Source: an uncultured Hymenobacter sp.
Lineage (GTDB): Bacteria; Bacteroidota; Bacteroidia; Cytophagales; Hymenobacteraceae
DNA length: 64,000 nt
Direction of reading: 5' to 3'
NCBI GenBank assembly: GCA_913776615.1
Contig: CAJYPK010000009.1
Location: 28,220 to 92,219, forward strand
The notes below the pieces were generated by a model. The model was not told the origin of the DNA and made no database searches. It saw only the letters and a program-made list of their open reading frames with translations. This document shows, piece by piece, positions 25,073 to 34,051 of this stretch. The position numbers and the translations under genes were made by a program. How positions within the stretch are numbered: position 1 is the first letter of the stretch; the number at the start of each line of letters is the position of its first letter.

Positions 25073-25772
25073 CATTGAAAATCAACGCATACTCGTCGTA
25101 GTAGCACACCCAGATGATGAACTTCTGGGCCTTGGAGCAAGTATTCATCGGCTAGTTCATCGGCATGGCTGTCTGGCAAGGGCCGTAATCCTAGGTGAAG
25201 GCCTTACCTCGCGCTCCGCTACCCGCGAGCCGGAGCTTTGGGCCGCTGATTTGGCTACCCATCGGGGTAATATTGCTCGGGCGGCGGCGGCCATTGGCTA
25301 TTCTTCTACAGGAATCTACGACTTTGCCGACAATCGCTTCGACTCGGTTGATTTATTAGATATTATTAAGGTTGTAGAGCAGGAAAAAGAGTCGTTCCAA
25401 CCAAATCTCATTTTCACTCACCACGGCGGTGATACGAATATTGACCACCGCCGCACCTTTGAGGCCGTTATTACGGCTTGTCGGCCGCTCCCTGGTGAGC
25501 CCGAGCGCACTATCCTCGCCTGCGAGACTCCATCATCCACCGAATGGCAGGCGGCTAGTTACCCACAGCCCTTCCTACCCAATTTTTTCTTAACTGTAGC
25601 TGAAGAAGATATAGCTGCCAAGGTCGCCGGGATGGAAGCCTATGAGTTTGAACGGCGCGCCTACCCTCACCCACGCTCGCCAGAGGCTTTACGGCTGCTA
25701 GCTCAGCGCTGGGGAGTAGTCACTGGCCAACCTTTTGCAGAGGCATTTATGCTCGTGCGACACATCGGCTAA
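25059..25772 (+). CDS. PIG-L/LmbE family deacetylase
   Basis: 237-aa zinc-dependent N-deacetylase. The AHPDDE motif (residues 16-21) supplies metal ligands and the catalytic Asp. The second metal motif appears as HHGGDTNIDHR, where the conserved His-x-x-His is formed by N-I-D-H. Family members remove acetyl groups from GlcNAc-type sugars. Placed between a hexapeptide acyltransferase and a candidate glycosyltransferase, it likely tailors an acetamido sugar of this island (inference). Translationally coupled to the preceding gene by a 14-bp overlap. Confidence 0.88.
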   Translation: MSCFSIENQRILVVVAHPDDELLGLGASIHRLVHRHGCLARAVILGEGLTSRSATREPELWAADLATHRGNIARAAAAIGYSSTGIYDFADNRFDSVDLLDIIKVVEQEKESFQPNLIFTHHGGDTNIDHRRTFEAVITACRPLPGEPERTILACETPSSTEWQAASYPQPFLPNFFLTVAEEDIAAKVAGMEAYEFERRAYPHPRSPEALRLLAQRWGVVTGQPFAEAFMLVRHIG

Positions 25773-25821
25773 ACTAGACTAGCGCCTAGCGCTGTCTAGA
25801 AAGCCATTCCTACTAAAAGAT

Positions 25822-27126
25822 ATGTTTCGCCCCTCTTCCCGTACTGTTCGGCTGCGAGACATTCTCTACGTTCGTTTCACAAGCCATTTCGTTAATTTTC
25901 CAGCTTCCATTCTCGCCAGCATCTCCCCCGCCAACCCGCTCCGACGCTTAGCCCGGGTGGTTGCCTACGCCGGGCTGCGGCTGGTGGGGCACCTGTTTCA
26001 ACCGCCGCGCAATCCCGAGCAGCTGCGCGGCGCGGTGTGGCTCTACGTGGTGAGCGCCAATAACTACGACGCGCTCGGCTTTATTAAAGAAGGCCGTCCC
26101 GATGCGGTGCTGGTGGCGGGGCAGGGTAAGAATATCGGACGCTACGGCCGGCTGGTCAACCGACTTTCGCTGCGGCGTAAGATTTTGTACTACTGGCAGT
26201 ACCCGGCGGCGCTGCTGGGCCTGCGCCGGCTGGTGGGGGGCCGGGCGCTGCGCTTTTTCGATTTAATTTTTTACGCCATTGGCTACTACGAGGTGTACCG
26301 GCGGGCGCTACGCCACTACCGCCCGCGGGCCGTGGTATTTGCCAACGACCACAACGACGACGCCCGCGCCCTGCTGCTGGCCTGCCGCGCCGAGGGCGTG
26401 CCCACGGCCTACGTGCAGCACGCCAGCGTGAGCACCAATTTCCCCCCCCTAAGCTTCGACCTCAGTCTGCTCGAAGGCCAGGACGCGCTGGACAAATACC
26501 GGCAGTGCGGCCCCGTGCACGGCCGCGTGGCGCTGGTGGGCATGCCCAAGGCCGATACCTTCCTGGCCCAGCGCAACACTGCGCCGCAGGTATGCCGGGT
26601 GGCCGTGGCCTGCAACCTGCTCGACGAGCTGCCGGCCCTGGCCGATACGCTGACTTACCTGCTGCGCGAGCTGCCCGAGTTGACCTTCACCCTACGCCCC
26701 CACCCCGGCGACCAACGCGACTTCGCGGCCCTGCGCCAGGCACTGCCCACCTTGCAGTGGAGCGACCCGCGGCAGGAAAACGTCTTCCAATTTTTGCAGG
26801 CGCACGATGCGCTCGTGGCGGCCGATACCAGCACCCACCTCGAAGCCACGTTGCTCAACGTGGCCAGCGTATACTACCGCTTCTCACCCTCGCCCACTTT
26901 GGCCGATTACTACGGCTACGCCGCCCACGGCCTCAGCGAGTGGGCGCACTCGCCCGCCGAGCTGACCGCCGCCCTGCGCCGCCTGGCCCAGCACAAGCCC
27001 GCCGACCTCTACCGCCGCGCCGCCTACTACAACGCCACCCTGGGCACGCCCGACGAGGGCCACAGCCGGGCGCTGGCCCTGCGCCGGCTGGCCGAGTGGC
27101 TGGCCGACCCGGTAGCCGGGGCGTAG
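25822..27126 (+). CDS. Putative GT-B glycosyltransferase
   Basis: 434-aa protein not assigned to a family with certainty. The C-terminal half has LTFTLRPHPGD, then ENVFQFLQAHDALVAADTSTHLEATLLNVASVYYRF, a Rossmann-like donor-site arrangement seen in CDP-glycerol, polysialyl- and capsule-type transferases. The middle has AYVQHASVSTNFPPL, also typical of such enzymes. No signal peptide. It follows the CMP-sugar genes and precedes the flippase, so it is the best local candidate for the transferase that adds the nonulosonate (inference). The gene starts in low-GC sequence but is otherwise GC-rich. Confidence 0.55.
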   Translation: MFRPSSRTVRLRDILYVRFTSHFVNFPASILASISPANPLRRLARVVAYAGLRLVGHLFQPPRNPEQLRGAVWLYVVSANNYDALGFIKEGRPDAVLVAGQGKNIGRYGRLVNRLSLRRKILYYWQYPAALLGLRRLVGGRALRFFDLIFYAIGYYEVYRRALRHYRPRAVVFANDHNDDARALLLACRAEGVPTAYVQHASVSTNFPPLSFDLSLLEGQDALDKYRQCGPVHGRVALVGMPKADTFLAQRNTAPQVCRVAVACNLLDELPALADTLTYLLRELPELTFTLRPHPGDQRDFAALRQALPTLQWSDPRQENVFQFLQAHDALVAADTSTHLEATLLNVASVYYRFSPSPTLADYYGYAAHGLSEWAHSPAELTAALRRLAQHKPADLYRRAAYYNATLGTPDEGHSRALALRRLAEWLADPVAGA

Positions 27127-27139
27127 CTTTGGGGGTATT

Positions 27140-28540
27140 ATGGCAGCTGCTTCTCTCCCCCCCGCCGCGCCCGTTACCCTGTCGGCCGAGGTACGCCTGG
27201 GTTACGTGCTGAAGCACTTTCGGCTGGCTTATCCTGACTGCCCGGATGTACGCATCGGCTACGCGGACGCGCAGCCGCAGGTAGAGATAGCGGCGGGCAG
27301 CGGTGATTTTTTCGCGGGGAATACTCCTTACCCGGCTGCGCCCAACTGGCGCGAGTGGCTGGGGCGGCAAGTTCCGTTTTTCTTCGATGATGCGCCCTCA
27401 ACACCCCTGCTACTTTTTCAGGAAAATAAAGTAATTATTGCGGCTGATATTATTGCGGCGGCGTTTTATCTACTGAGTGGTTGGCAGGAATATTTTTCTA
27501 CCGAGCGCGACCGGCATAGGCGCTTTCCCTACGCGGCGAGCGTGCAAAAGCAGTACGACTTCGTGACGCTGCCAGTGGTTAATTATTATTTCGACGTGCT
27601 GAAAACGGCCGTGGAATACGTGAGCGGCCGGCCGCTACGCCCGCGCCGCTGGGGTCAGCAGCAGGCAAATTTTGCGGCCTTTATCTCGCACGATATTGAT
27701 AATTTGCGTAGCGCTTGGAAAGCGCCGACCAAGGCCGCGTTCCAGCAGCGGCAATTTGGCTTGTTCGGCAAATTGTTGTGGCAGCATTTCACACAGCCTG
27801 ATGCCTGGGATAACTTAGAGGACGTAGCAGCGGCTACGGCGCAGTATGGCGCTAGGTCCACATTCTTTATTTTACCCACCCACGGCAGAGCATCTGATGG
27901 CACGCCGAACGCAGATTATCCCCATTCAATTCAACTGCTTCAACGCTTACACAAGTTGAGTGAAGCAGGGTGCGAAATTAATTTACATGGTAGTATTGGC
28001 ACTGCACTGGATGAGTGGCAACTAGGCTATGAGAATGGATTATTAGAGCGAGTAGGCTTAAGCGGCGGTTTACGCTTCCACTACCTGCGTTGGGATGCTC
28101 GCCGAACTTTCGCAGTGTTGTCTGAAAGTGACTTTGTCTTTGACTCAACCCTATGTTTTGCTGAGCATTTTGGCTTTCGCCATTCGTACTGCCTGCCGTT
28201 TTATCCCTTCGATTTCACGAGCGAGCGCGCTACTGATTTTCTCGAAATTCCGCTCAACGTCATGGACGCCACCCTGCACCACCCTAATTATTTGCGGCTG
28301 GCCCCAGAAGAAATTCTCCCCGCGCTCACCCCGGTTTTCGCCGAAATAAAACGCTTCGGCGGCGTCGCTTCCGTGCTGTGGCACAACGAGAATTTCGACC
28401 CCAATAACACCCAAACCGGCCCGCGGCAATTTCACGAAATCATGCGCCACTTGCAGCAGCAAGGCGCCGCCTTCCAAACCGGCCGCGAGATCTGGGAAGC
28501 ATACACCGCTGAGCCCGCCGCCCCAACTCATAACTCATAA
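27140..28540 (+). CDS. Polysaccharide deacetylase-family protein
   Basis: 466-aa protein with an N-terminal region of about 150 residues (FLLSGWQEYF-like, seen as FYLLSGWQEYF) of the DUF7033 type that precedes Bacteroidota deacetylase domains. A NodB-like TIM-barrel domain follows: the metal-binding HD pair is in FISHDIDN, then STFFILPTHG and CEINLHGSIG (His), with FDSTLCF and LWHNENFDPN toward the end. It would remove acetyl groups from a polysaccharide. No signal peptide. A TAGCTTTG box lies at 27124-27131. Its last codons (PTHNS stop) are read from family A repeat DNA. Part of the 3' half (27.8-28.2 kb) is lower in GC. Confidence 0.78.
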   Translation: MAAASLPPAAPVTLSAEVRLGYVLKHFRLAYPDCPDVRIGYADAQPQVEIAAGSGDFFAGNTPYPAAPNWREWLGRQVPFFFDDAPSTPLLLFQENKVIIAADIIAAAFYLLSGWQEYFSTERDRHRRFPYAASVQKQYDFVTLPVVNYYFDVLKTAVEYVSGRPLRPRRWGQQQANFAAFISHDIDNLRSAWKAPTKAAFQQRQFGLFGKLLWQHFTQPDAWDNLEDVAAATAQYGARSTFFILPTHGRASDGTPNADYPHSIQLLQRLHKLSEAGCEINLHGSIGTALDEWQLGYENGLLERVGLSGGLRFHYLRWDARRTFAVLSESDFVFDSTLCFAEHFGFRHSYCLPFYPFDFTSERATDFLEIPLNVMDATLHHPNYLRLAPEEILPALTPVFAEIKRFGGVASVLWHNENFDPNNTQTGPRQFHEIMRHLQQQGAAFQTGREIWEAYTAEPAAPTHNS

Positions 28541-28558
28541 TTTCTAACTCATAACTCC
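28525..28558. repeat. Family A repeat, single arm overlapping a gene end
   Basis: AACTCATAACTCATAATTTC-type words begin inside the deacetylase gene, supply its stop codon, and run to six bases before the flippase start. Confidence 0.75.
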
Positions 28559-28563
28559 AAAAC

Positions 28564-30036
28564 TTGGGTATCGTTCAGCGGCAAGGGCTGCGCAACACGC
28601 TTATTTCCTACGTCGGGCTGGGCATCGGCTTCGTCAATACCACGCTGGTGCTGCCGCGGCTGCTGGCCCCGGCGCAGTTGGGCCTCACCTCGGTGCTGGT
28701 ATCGCTGGCCACGATGGGCGCGCTGGTGTCGGCGCTGGGCTTTACTAATACTACGCTCCGGTATTTTCCCTATTTCCGTAATCGGGAGACCGGGCACTCG
28801 GGCTTTTTACCGCTGCTGCTGGGGCTGCCGCTGGCCTTGTTCGTGGTAGTGGCGACGGTGCTCTGGCTGGGCCAGCCGCTGGTGCTGCGCTGGTACGCCA
28901 ACGACGCCGCCCTGCTGGGGCCGCACTACGGCGTGATGCTGGCGCTGGCGCTGTGCATTCTATTGTATAATCTACTGGAGGCCTACACCAAGTCGCTATT
29001 TCACAGCGCCTTTTCCTCCTTTCTGACCGACATCTTGCAACGCCTGCTCATCGTGGGGGCGGCGGCGCTCTACGGCGCGGGCTATCTCTCGTTCGATGGC
29101 TTCGTGCTGGCTTACCTGGGGAGCTACGCGGCGATTGCGGCGCTGCTGCTGGGCTATTTGGCGCTTATCGGCGAATTGCACCTGCAGCCCACGCGGGCGG
29201 TGCTGGCCGTGCGGCCAGTGGGCGAGCTGGTACGCTTCGGCAGCTTCGCGCTGCTGGGCAATATCTCGGGCACGCTGCTACTCACCATCGACTCGCTCAT
29301 GCTCGGCTCGCGCAGCTTTGCCGACGCGGGTATTTACACCATCGCGCTCAATATCAGCACGGCGCTGGCCGTGCCATTCCGGGCGCTTTACAAAACGGCC
29401 TACCCGCTCATCGCCGAGTATTGGAAAGAGGGCGCGACCGATAAAATGCTCGATTTTTACCGCCGCACCACGCGCCTCAACACGGCGCTGGGCACCTACC
29501 TGGCGCTGGGCATCGGGCTAAATCTCCCGTTTATCTACTCGCTCATTCACCGGCCCGAGTACGCGGCGGGTACCGTGGCGGTGCTGCTGCTGCTGGCCGG
29601 CCGCCTCACCGACGGCATCACGGGCGTCAACGGGATTATCGTGGTGACCTCGCCGCGCTACCGCTACGACCTATTGTTCAACGTGGGGCTCTCGGCCCTC
29701 ATCATCGGGCTCAACGCCCTGCTCATTCCCAGGCTGGGCCTCACCGGCGCGGCGCTGTCCAATGCGCTGGCCCTGGTGAGCATCAATTTACTGCGCACCT
29801 GGTTTGTGTGGCGCAGCTTCGGCTGGCAGCCGTTTGATCGGCGGGTGTTTTACATCCTGGCACTAGCCGGCGGCGCGGGACTGGTAGCTTGGGTCATTCC
29901 CACGCCGGCCAATAGCTGGCTGACGCTGCTGCTGCGCGGCGGCGTCCTCACGGCGCTGTACGGGCTGGGCTTGCTCCTGACGGGCTGGGTGCCGGAAGTG
30001 TCGGCCCTGGCAAAGAAGATCGGGCTGCGAAAGTAA
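28564..30036 (+). CDS. Wzx-like polysaccharide flippase
   Basis: 490-aa integral membrane protein of the MOP/polysaccharide-transport superfamily with about 12-14 hydrophobic segments. The N-terminus (QGLRNTLISYVGLGIGFVNTTLVLPRLLAP) and the central RFGSFALLGNISGTLLLTIDSLMLGSRS are typical of oligosaccharide-lipid flippases. It would move lipid-linked glycan units across the inner membrane. It begins with TTG at 28564 directly after repeat DNA. It closes the glycan island; no polymerase (Wzy) or ligase gene was recognised in the island. Confidence 0.87.
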   Translation: MGIVQRQGLRNTLISYVGLGIGFVNTTLVLPRLLAPAQLGLTSVLVSLATMGALVSALGFTNTTLRYFPYFRNRETGHSGFLPLLLGLPLALFVVVATVLWLGQPLVLRWYANDAALLGPHYGVMLALALCILLYNLLEAYTKSLFHSAFSSFLTDILQRLLIVGAAALYGAGYLSFDGFVLAYLGSYAAIAALLLGYLALIGELHLQPTRAVLAVRPVGELVRFGSFALLGNISGTLLLTIDSLMLGSRSFADAGIYTIALNISTALAVPFRALYKTAYPLIAEYWKEGATDKMLDFYRRTTRLNTALGTYLALGIGLNLPFIYSLIHRPEYAAGTVAVLLLLAGRLTDGITGVNGIIVVTSPRYRYDLLFNVGLSALIIGLNALLIPRLGLTGAALSNALALVSINLLRTWFVWRSFGWQPFDRRVFYILALAGGAGLVAWVIPTPANSWLTLLLRGGVLTALYGLGLLLTGWVPEVSALAKKIGLRK

Positions 30037-30181
30037 GTGCTTCGGCATTGCTGGTAATGCCTTCTCCCTCGTGAAATACCCGGCCGTATTGCTTTTGGCC
30101 CGCCACGTACCAAGCTTTATAAATGAGACGCCCGCGGTAGTACAGAAGTTGTTCAGGAAGCTTTACTTTATCTACTCCATC

Positions 30182-30262
30182 TGTCATGCTGAGCCTGCGA
30201 AGCATCTTATCACGAATGATTTACCCCAACGCGATAAGATGCTTCGCAGGCTCAGCATGACA
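30182..30262. repeat. Family E perfect hairpin 1
   Basis: 30-bp exactly complementary arms (30182-30211, 30233-30262) starting with TGTCATGCTGAGCCTGCGAA, with a 21-nt loop. It is the first of two such hairpins in the 432-bp gap between flippase and serine hydrolase. The rest of the gap (30037-30181) shows nothing further. Confidence 0.92.
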
Positions 30263-30316
30263 GCCGGATTGATTTGATAAGACTGTTTAGGAAGACTTAT
30301 CTCAATCCCCAACATT

Positions 30317-30406
30317 TGTCATGCTGAGCTTGCCGAAGCATCTCTACCGTTTCGGTGAGCAGACTGGACGAAGCGATAGAGATGCTTCGGCAAGCTCAGC
30401 ATGACA
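30317..30406. repeat. Family E perfect hairpin 2
   Basis: 30-bp exactly complementary arms (30317-30346, 30377-30406) with the core TGTCATGCTGAGCTTGCCGA and a 30-nt loop. An open frame through it (LRQAQHD-like peptide) extends the next gene artificially. Confidence 0.92.
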
Positions 30407-30468
30407 GACGTAAAGCAAACCTTTCTAAACAGACTATCTACCTGTATTTTACAGAAATTTCCTTTCGC

Positions 30469-32094
30469 ATGGTTTTATTCTCTACCTCTATTAGCCGCTT
30501 CGCCTCGGCGCTGGGTCTCGGCCTTGCGCTGGCCGTAGCTCCCGTTGCCGGATACGCGCAGCTGGCTCCGCCCGTAACCGCCCCGCTCGACGTAGCCGCC
30601 GTGGATGCCGTGGTAGCGCGCACCATCCAGGGCTTCAACGTACCGGGTATTTCGGTGGCGGTGGTGAAGGACGGCAAAATAGTGCTAAGTAAGGGGTACG
30701 GCGTCCGCTCGCTGAACACCAAGGCCCCGATGGACGCCAATACGCTGGTGGGCATTGCCTCCAATACCAAGGCCTTTACCACGGCCGCGCTGGGGCTGCT
30801 GGTCGACGAGGGTAAGCTGCGCTGGGACGATAAGGTGACCGATTACATCCCCGAGTTCAAGATGTACGATCCTTACGTTACGGCCGAGTTTACGGTGCGC
30901 GACCTGCTGTGCCACCGCAGCGGCCTGGGCCTGGGCGCGGGCGACCTGATGATGTTTCCCGACTCCAGTGATTTCACGGTGAAGGACGTGATTCACAACC
31001 TACGCTATTTCAAGCCGGTATCGTCGTTTCGCAGCAAGTACGACTACGACAACAACCTCTACATCGTGGCCGGCGAGGTGGTGACGCGCATTGCGGGCCA
31101 GCCCTGGGCCGATTTTGTGACGGCCCGCCTGCTCCGGCCCCTGGGCATGAGCCGCACCGCCACCGATTTCTCGCGCCTGCCCGACCCGACCAACGTCATC
31201 GACGCCCACGGCCCGGTGGCGGGAAAGGTGCAGGTTATTCAACGCAGCCGGAGCACCTTCGACGCGCCCTGCGGCGGCATGTACAGCAGCGTAAATGATC
31301 TGTGCCAATGGGCCCTGATGCTGCTGGGTGGGCCGGGCGCCCCCGCCCCGCTGCTGAAGCCCGACACGCAGTGGGAGCTGTGGTCGCCGCAGACGATCAA
31401 GCGCCTCCGCCCCGGGCCGACGGCCTACAATACCCACTTCGCGGCCTACGGGCTGGGCTGGGATTTGTCCGACGTGCGGGGATATAAGCAGGTGTCGCAC
31501 ACCGGCGGGCAGATTGGCATGGTGACCAAGGTGACGCTGGTGCCCGAGCAGCGCCTGGGCATCATCGTCCTCACCAACCAGGAGGACGGCCTGGCGTTCC
31601 ACGCCGTGACAAGCGCGATCCTGGACCACTACCTGGGCGTGACGGGCCAGGACCGGGTGCAGGAAATGCTCGGCTACAAGCAGGCGATGGCGTCCGAAGC
31701 GGACAAGGCCACCGACGACGCCTGGAAGCAGGTGGCCCTGGCCCAGAAAGCCGCGCCGAAAAAGGCCAACTACAGCGCCTACGTGGGGCGCTACCACGAT
31801 GCTTGGCTGGGCGACGTGAACGTGTACCAGCAGGGGCCGCAACTGTGGCTGCGGGCGGTGCGGGCCCCGCGCCTGCTGGGCCAAGTGCTACCCTACCGCG
31901 GCACTACCTGCGTAGTGCGCTGGAAGGACCGCAGCTTCAACGCCGACGCCTTCGCTACGTTCACCCTCGACGATCAGGGCCGCGCCGCGAGTCTGAAGAT
32001 GAGGCCGATTTCACCGGCTACCGATTTCAGCTACGATTTTCAGGACCTGGACTTGCAGCGCGTGGCCGAGCCCGCGGCCGGCACCGGGAAGTAG
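30469..32094 (+). CDS. Serine hydrolase, class C beta-lactamase/esterase type
   Basis: 541-aa secreted serine hydrolase. A signal peptide (FASALGLGLALAVAPVAGYAQ) precedes a beta-lactamase-fold domain with the SxxK motif in GIASNTKAFTT and a YxN equivalent in YDYDNNLYIVAGE; the HTGGQIG segment matches the third KTG-like motif. The C-terminal about 110 residues (YVGRYHDAWLGDVNVYQQGP) form a DUF3471-like domain. Such proteins are esterases or peptidases acting in the periplasm; true beta-lactamase activity is not implied. The ATG at 30469 is preferred because the upstream extension to 30355 runs through repeat DNA. Confidence 0.88.
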   Translation: MVLFSTSISRFASALGLGLALAVAPVAGYAQLAPPVTAPLDVAAVDAVVARTIQGFNVPGISVAVVKDGKIVLSKGYGVRSLNTKAPMDANTLVGIASNTKAFTTAALGLLVDEGKLRWDDKVTDYIPEFKMYDPYVTAEFTVRDLLCHRSGLGLGAGDLMMFPDSSDFTVKDVIHNLRYFKPVSSFRSKYDYDNNLYIVAGEVVTRIAGQPWADFVTARLLRPLGMSRTATDFSRLPDPTNVIDAHGPVAGKVQVIQRSRSTFDAPCGGMYSSVNDLCQWALMLLGGPGAPAPLLKPDTQWELWSPQTIKRLRPGPTAYNTHFAAYGLGWDLSDVRGYKQVSHTGGQIGMVTKVTLVPEQRLGIIVLTNQEDGLAFHAVTSAILDHYLGVTGQDRVQEMLGYKQAMASEADKATDDAWKQVALAQKAAPKKANYSAYVGRYHDAWLGDVNVYQQGPQLWLRAVRAPRLLGQVLPYRGTTCVVRWKDRSFNADAFATFTLDDQGRAASLKMRPISPATDFSYDFQDLDLQRVAEPAAGTGK

Positions 32095-32116
32095 ATTCCC
32101 TTGACGTAATTGGCTG

Positions 32117-32167
32117 TTTGCAATGTTCTAACGCAGGCGTCTCACGCCTGCGTTAGAACATTGCAAA
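32117..32167. terminator. Perfect 23-bp palindrome between convergent genes
   Basis: Arms 32117-32139 and 32145-32167 are exactly complementary around a 5-nt loop (core TTCTAACGCAGGCG), with TTTG/CAAA ends and AAAAA beyond. It lies between the serine hydrolase and the opposing permease, so it can end both transcripts. It may also belong to an interspersed repeat family. Confidence 0.75.
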
Positions 32168-32201
32168 AAAGGGCACACCAACCTGAGACTGAACCGAAAT
32201 A

Positions 32202-33659
32202 TCAGTCCTCACCTCCCGACGTCACCTGCTGGCGCAATTTGCTATGCTTCTGCCCGTAGCCGTAGTAAATGGCCAGCCCGAGGGCCAGCCATAAGCCCAG
32301 GCGCACCCAGGTCTCCCAGGGCAGGCTGGCCATCATGACCACGCAGGTGAGGATGCCCAGAATGGGCACCAGCGGCACCCAGGGCGTGCGGAAGCTGCGC
32401 GGCGCGTCGGGGTTGGCGCGGCGCATGATAATGACGCCCAGGCACACCATCACGAAGGCCAGCAGCGTACCGATGCTCACCATCTCGCCCACTACGTTGA
32501 TGGGCACGAAGCCCGCGAACAGGGCGATGAAGGCTCCCAGCAGCAAATTGGACTGCACGGGGGTCCGAAACTTGGGGTGGATTTTGGAAAAGGCGGGCGG
32601 CAGCAGGCCGTCCTTCGACATCGAGAAAAATACCCGCGACTGCCCCAGCAAATCGACCAGAATCACGGAGGTGTAGCCGATGAGAATGGCCAGAATAATA
32701 GCCCCGCTGAGCCAGGCGTAGGGCGTTTTTTCGATGGCAATGGCCACCGGCGCGGCACTGTTCTTAAACTCGGTGTACTTGGCCAGCCCGGTGAGCACGT
32801 AGCCGAACAGCACGAACAAAACCGTGCACACCACCAGCGAGCCCAGGATGCCGATGGGCATGTTGCGCTGCGGGTCTTTCGTTTCCTGGGCCATCGTAGC
32901 GACGATGTCGAAGCCGATGAAAACGAAGAAGATAACCCCCGCCCCGCGCAGGATACCGCTCCAGCCGAACTCGCCGAACTTCCCGGTATTGTCGGGGATG
33001 AAGGGGTGGTAGTTGGCTGGGTCGATGTACTTCCAGCCCAGGGCGATGAAGACCAGTACCACGGCCACTTTCAGGGCCACCACCAGGGCGTTGAACCAGG
33101 CCGAGCCCGAGGTACCCCGGATGATAACCGCCGTGATGGCCAACACCACCAGCATGGCTGGCACGTTGGCGTAGCCGTGCACCACGGAGCCGTCGTGCAG
33201 GGTGGCCGTTTCGAAGGGTGACATCACCAGCCGGGCGGGCAGGTGCAGGCCGTATTTTTCCAGAAACTTGAGCAGGTATTGCGACCAGCTGATGGCCACC
33301 GTGGCCGCGCCCACCGAGTATTCGAGCACGAGGTCCCAGCCGATTATCCAGGCGAAAAGCTCGCCCATCGTGGCGTAAGAATAGGTGTAGGCCGAGCCGG
33401 CCACTGGCACCAGCGCTGCAAACTCGGCGTAACACAGGGCCGAAAACGCGCAGCCGATGGCCGCCACCACGAAGGAAAGCGTCACGGCCGGCCCCGCGTG
33501 GTTGGCCGCCGCCAGCCCGGTGAGCGAGAAAAGCCCCGCCCCAATAATTACCCCTATCCCCAGCCCGATGAGGCTGATACCGTTCAGGCTGCGCTTGAGC
33601 GTGCCCGTACCCGATTCGGCAGCTTCCTGCCGCAGGCTTTCCAATGATTTTTTCAGCAT
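32202..33659 (-). CDS. APC-family amino acid permease under SAM riboswitch control
   Basis: 485-aa permease of the APC superfamily (cationic amino acid transporter-like branch) with about 12-14 membrane segments. The first helix SLIGLGIGVIIGAGLFSLTG carries the substrate-binding GAG motif, and GFDIVATMAQETKDPQRNMP is the conserved loop after helix 6. A riboswitch for S-adenosylmethionine lies in its leader, which suggests methionine or a related compound as cargo (inference). ATG 33659 gives the conserved N-terminus MLKKSLESLRQEA; an upstream in-frame extension to 33746 lies in the leader and is not supported. Confidence 0.88.
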   Translation of the reverse strand: MLKKSLESLRQEAAESGTGTLKRSLNGISLIGLGIGVIIGAGLFSLTGLAAANHAGPAVTLSFVVAAIGCAFSALCYAEFAALVPVAGSAYTYSYATMGELFAWIIGWDLVLEYSVGAATVAISWSQYLLKFLEKYGLHLPARLVMSPFETATLHDGSVVHGYANVPAMLVVLAITAVIIRGTSGSAWFNALVVALKVAVVLVFIALGWKYIDPANYHPFIPDNTGKFGEFGWSGILRGAGVIFFVFIGFDIVATMAQETKDPQRNMPIGILGSLVVCTVLFVLFGYVLTGLAKYTEFKNSAAPVAIAIEKTPYAWLSGAIILAILIGYTSVILVDLLGQSRVFFSMSKDGLLPPAFSKIHPKFRTPVQSNLLLGAFIALFAGFVPINVVGEMVSIGTLLAFVMVCLGVIIMRRANPDAPRSFRTPWVPLVPILGILTCVVMMASLPWETWVRLGLWLALGLAIYYGYGQKHSKLRQQVTSGGED

Positions 33660-33910
33660 AAAAAACAGCGTAGCCCGGGCGCGCCGGCCCGGGCCGAAAC
33701 GACCCAGCCAGCCGGAACGCACCCGCGCCCGGCCAGTCGTAGTCAACCCTCTAAAAAAGTGACGTGGTAAGTGGGTACCCGGCTACCGGCGGGCAGCCCG
33801 GGCGTGGAAGTAGCTCAACAACAACAGCCGGCCACGGGCCAGCCAGTCAGCGCCGCAGCGCCGGGAAATGAGCGGTACACACTAGGAAGGAAAGCAGAAA
33901 GCGCCACGGG

Positions 33911-34021
33911 CTTTTATATGGCCGCCATAGTTTAGCGGCCGGTCGGTTGGCACCGTTCCGCCGGAAGGCGGGGGTTGCCGGCGCGTCGCAGAGCCTATCT
34001 CTCAGCGCCTCTTTATAAAAA
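33911..34021 (-). promoter_or_regulatory. SAM-I (S-box) riboswitch aptamer
   Basis: On the minus strand the RNA reads, 5' to 3': P1 UUUUAUA (34020-34014), AGAG, P2 GCGC..GCGC with the UGAGAGA and GGCUCU sides, the invariant GCCGGCAACC, P3 CCGCC/GGCGG, GGUGCCAA, P4 GGCCGC/GCGGCC, and the P1 partner UAUAAAA (33918-33912). All four helices of the S-box fold close, and the invariant GGCAACC and GGUGCCAA elements are present in order. The aptamer begins about 30 nt after a TACCTTTG promoter box and ends about 250 nt before the permease start. A G-U rich stem at 33826-33844 could belong to the expression platform; no clear T tract follows it. Confidence 0.87.
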
Positions 34022-34051
34022 CAAGCGGGCCGGGAAGGCTGCTCGACTGCG

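Noticed and set aside
30182..30406. Possible CRISPR array
   Set aside because: Repeats are inverted pairs with perfect arms, not direct repeats with regular spacers, and no cas gene is present.
30355..30468. In-frame upstream extension of the serine hydrolase (peptide with LRQAQHD)
   Set aside because: It runs through the right arm of a family E hairpin and precedes a perfect signal peptide; the same peptide-like frame arises at each family E copy.
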